Source of the DNA: Candidatus Sumerlaeota bacterium
Lineage (GTDB): Bacteria > Sumerlaeota > Sumerlaeia > MWCT01
Assembly: GCA_026398545.1 (NCBI GenBank)
Contig: JAPLSR010000261.1
Coordinates: 1-7,004 of the forward strand
DNA length: 7,004 nucleotides
Direction of reading: 5' to 3'
The position numbers were made by a program, and so were the translations under genes. The notes under the pieces were generated by a model that saw only the letters and a program-made list of their open reading frames with translations, was not told the DNA's origin and searched no databases. Shown here piece by piece: positions 5,506 through 7,004 of this stretch. Each line of letters opens with the position of its first letter. Positions within the stretch are counted from its first letter, which is position 1.

Positions 5506-7004
5506 GTGAGGCTCCTGAAGGCATCGGAATATATCATCCCATCGGCATGTGAGGCGATTCGCCGTGCCATTTTTGAAAATGGCGGAGGTGAGGTCTTTTT
5601 CATCGGCAGGGTGGATGTCAGCCGCATGGTTGCAGATGTGGAGCCCCATGCCTATGGTGGCAAAAACGCCGTGCCGGTCCTCATGCGCCTAGTGGAGTAT
5701 GGAGACATTGTCCTGCACAATCATCCCGATGGCTCCCTGGAACCTTCCGCAGCGGACATTGATGCGGCGGCAGCGCTCGGCGACCTCGGCGTGGGTTCAT
5801 ACATTATTGACAACGATTGCAAGAACACCCACATCATCGTTCCCGCCTTTTGTGAGGAAGGAATAAAGCCCCTTCCGCTGAATGAGATTCTTGCATTTTT
5901 TTCGCCATCCGGCGCGCTGGCGAAGAATCTTGAAGAATATGAGCATCGTCCTCAGCAGATGGCTATGGCTGAGGCAGTTGTCAGCGCTTTCAATGAGGAC
6001 ATGATTGCCATTCTTGAGGCTGGCACCGGCACCGGAAAATCACTTGCCTATCTCATCCCCGCCATCACATGGAGCCTGCAGAACAAGGAACGGGTGGTGG
6101 TCTCCACCAACACCATCAACCTCCAGGAACAGTTACTGAACAAGGACCTTCCCTTTCTGAGAGATAAGGCGGGACTTCAGTTCCGCTCAGAGCTGATGAA
6201 GGGGAGGCAGAATTATCTCTGCCTGCGCCGCGTTGATTATGTCAGGAGGGAGAGCCTATGGCTTGAATCTCCAAAAGAGAAGGAAATCTTTGAGGGGATT
6301 TTCGACTGGGCGGAGAAGACGGACGATGGAAGCCTCTCTGACCTGAATGTCCGCCCGCCGGAACAGGTCTGGGAGCGCCTCTGCTGTGAGCCGGAAACCT
6401 GCCTGCGCATCAGGTGCACCCATTATGAGGACTGCTTTTTTTACAAGGCGCGCCGCCGCGCGGCACGGGCGGATATCCTGATCGTCAATCACCATCTCCT
6501 CATGGCAGACCTTGCCCTTCGGCACACGACCGGCAATTACACCGAGTCGAGAGTCCTCCCGCCCTTCCAGCGCATCATCTTTGACGAGGCGCATCATGTG
6601 GAGGATGTGGCAACGAACTATTTCACCATTCGTGTGTCACGGCGGGGCATCATTTATTCTCTGGGGCGGCTGTCAAGTCGCAGTCCTGACCGCAGGGAAA
6701 AGGGTCTTCTATATGTCCTCGCTAAAATGCTGTTTGAGCTCCATGTGGAAAATCCCTCGCGCCTGCCGGAAAAGATGGTGAGGGCTGTACGGGAAGATTT
6801 GATTGACAATGTGCACAACGTCTCAGCCCTTGTGGAAGTGGAGTTTGAAAAGGTCATGCAACGCTTCTTATCCTTCGCTGATGCGATTGGCAGTGGCGAT
6901 GAGGAAAGTCTACAGATGAGAATAACACCGCGGGAGCTGGAGACTGACTTCTGGCGCGAGGATGTGGCGGATTTTATCAGCCGTGTGTCATCCGCCCTTT
7001 CGCC
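5506..7004 (+). CDS. DinG/XPD-family Fe-S DNA helicase with N-terminal JAB/JAMM domain (3' end cut by window edge)
   Basis: 499 codons are visible and the frame runs off the right edge. Residues 1 to about 120 form a JAB/MPN-like domain with a complete JAMM motif: E29 (GGGEVFF), H71 and H73 (HNHPDG), S81 and D84. The spacing H-x-H-x7-S-x2-D is exact, so zinc binding is plausible. Then comes an SF2 helicase of the DinG group: YEHRPQQMAMA (145-155), Walker A GTGTGKS (173-179, K178), STNTINLQEQ (200-209) and DEAH (360-363). Cysteines C239, C299, C304 and C310 fit the DinG 4Fe-4S ligands, with C-x4-C-x5-C spacing as in E. coli DinG. C293 and C294 are extra. NHHLLMADL (328-336) is typical of the family. 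Helicase domain 2 lies beyond the window. GTG at 5506 is chosen because the first in-frame ATG (codon 41) would delete E29, and GGGGG at 5493-5497 sits 8 bases upstream. The likely role is ATP-driven unwinding of DNA or R-loop structures; the JAB substrate is unknown. Confidence 0.92.
   Translation, partial: MRLLKASEYIIPSACEAIRRAIFENGGGEVFFIGRVDVSRMVADVEPHAYGGKNAVPVLMRLVEYGDIVLHNHPDGSLEPSAADIDAAAALGDLGVGSYIIDNDCKNTHIIVPAFCEEGIKPLPLNEILAFFSPSGALAKNLEEYEHRPQQMAMAEAVVSAFNEDMIAILEAGTGTGKSLAYLIPAITWSLQNKERVVVSTNTINLQEQLLNKDLPFLRDKAGLQFRSELMKGRQNYLCLRRVDYVRRESLWLESPKEKEIFEGIFDWAEKTDDGSLSDLNVRPPEQVWERLCCEPETCLRIRCTHYEDCFFYKARRRAARADILIVNHHLLMADLALRHTTGNYTESRVLPPFQRIIFDEAHHVEDVATNYFTIRVSRRGIIYSLGRLSSRSPDRREKGLLYVLAKMLFELHVENPSRLPEKMVRAVREDLIDNVHNVSALVEVEFEKVMQRFLSFADAIGSGDEESLQMRITPRELETDFWREDVADFISRVSSALS

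Noticed and set aside
4470..5649. Several minus-strand open frames opposite the aminopeptidase and its junction with the helicase
   Set aside because: They lie entirely opposite recognised coding sequence and have no family features.

Overview
This is a bacterial chromosomal window carrying two divergently arranged gene groups around an AT-rich spacer of about 300 bp. Shine-Dalgarno-like sites, tight gene spacing, a BlaI/M56 regulatory pair and a DinG-type helicase all point to a bacterium. The coding DNA is of moderate GC content. I cannot assign the phylum. A glutamate dehydrogenase of the large class best known from fungi, next to a JAB-DinG fusion helicase, suggests a less-studied lineage rather than a model proteobacterium or firmicute, but this is only an impression.

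Left part (1-755, minus strand): a two-gene regulatory operon reading towards the left edge. It holds a BlaI/MecI-type winged-helix repressor (342-755) and, 5 bases downstream, the start of a BlaR1/MecR1-like M56 membrane metallopeptidase (1-336, cut by the window edge). No beta-lactamase is visible, so the target of this sensor pair is unknown.

Spacer (756-1057): it contains two perfect TACATATGTA operator dyads exactly 20 bp apart upstream of the repressor gene. Nearer the rightward operon is an 11-bp inverted repeat with a 4-base loop, which may be an operator or a 5' RNA hairpin.

Right part (1058-7004, plus strand): three closely packed genes that are probably co-transcribed. They are a 973-residue NAD-type glutamate dehydrogenase of the roughly 115-kDa class, a 499-residue M17 leucyl aminopeptidase (PepA-like, all metal and catalytic residues present), and the first 499 residues of a DinG/XPD-family iron-sulfur helicase. 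The helicase starts at GTG and carries an N-terminal JAB/JAMM metalloprotease-like domain with a complete motif. The first two genes make metabolic sense together: the peptidase releases amino acids and the dehydrogenase deaminates glutamate to 2-oxoglutarate and ammonia. The helicase is a DNA-repair type protein whose link to them is unclear. Its start codon lies one codon after, and in the same frame as, the peptidase stop.

I found no RNA genes, mobile elements or CRISPR arrays.
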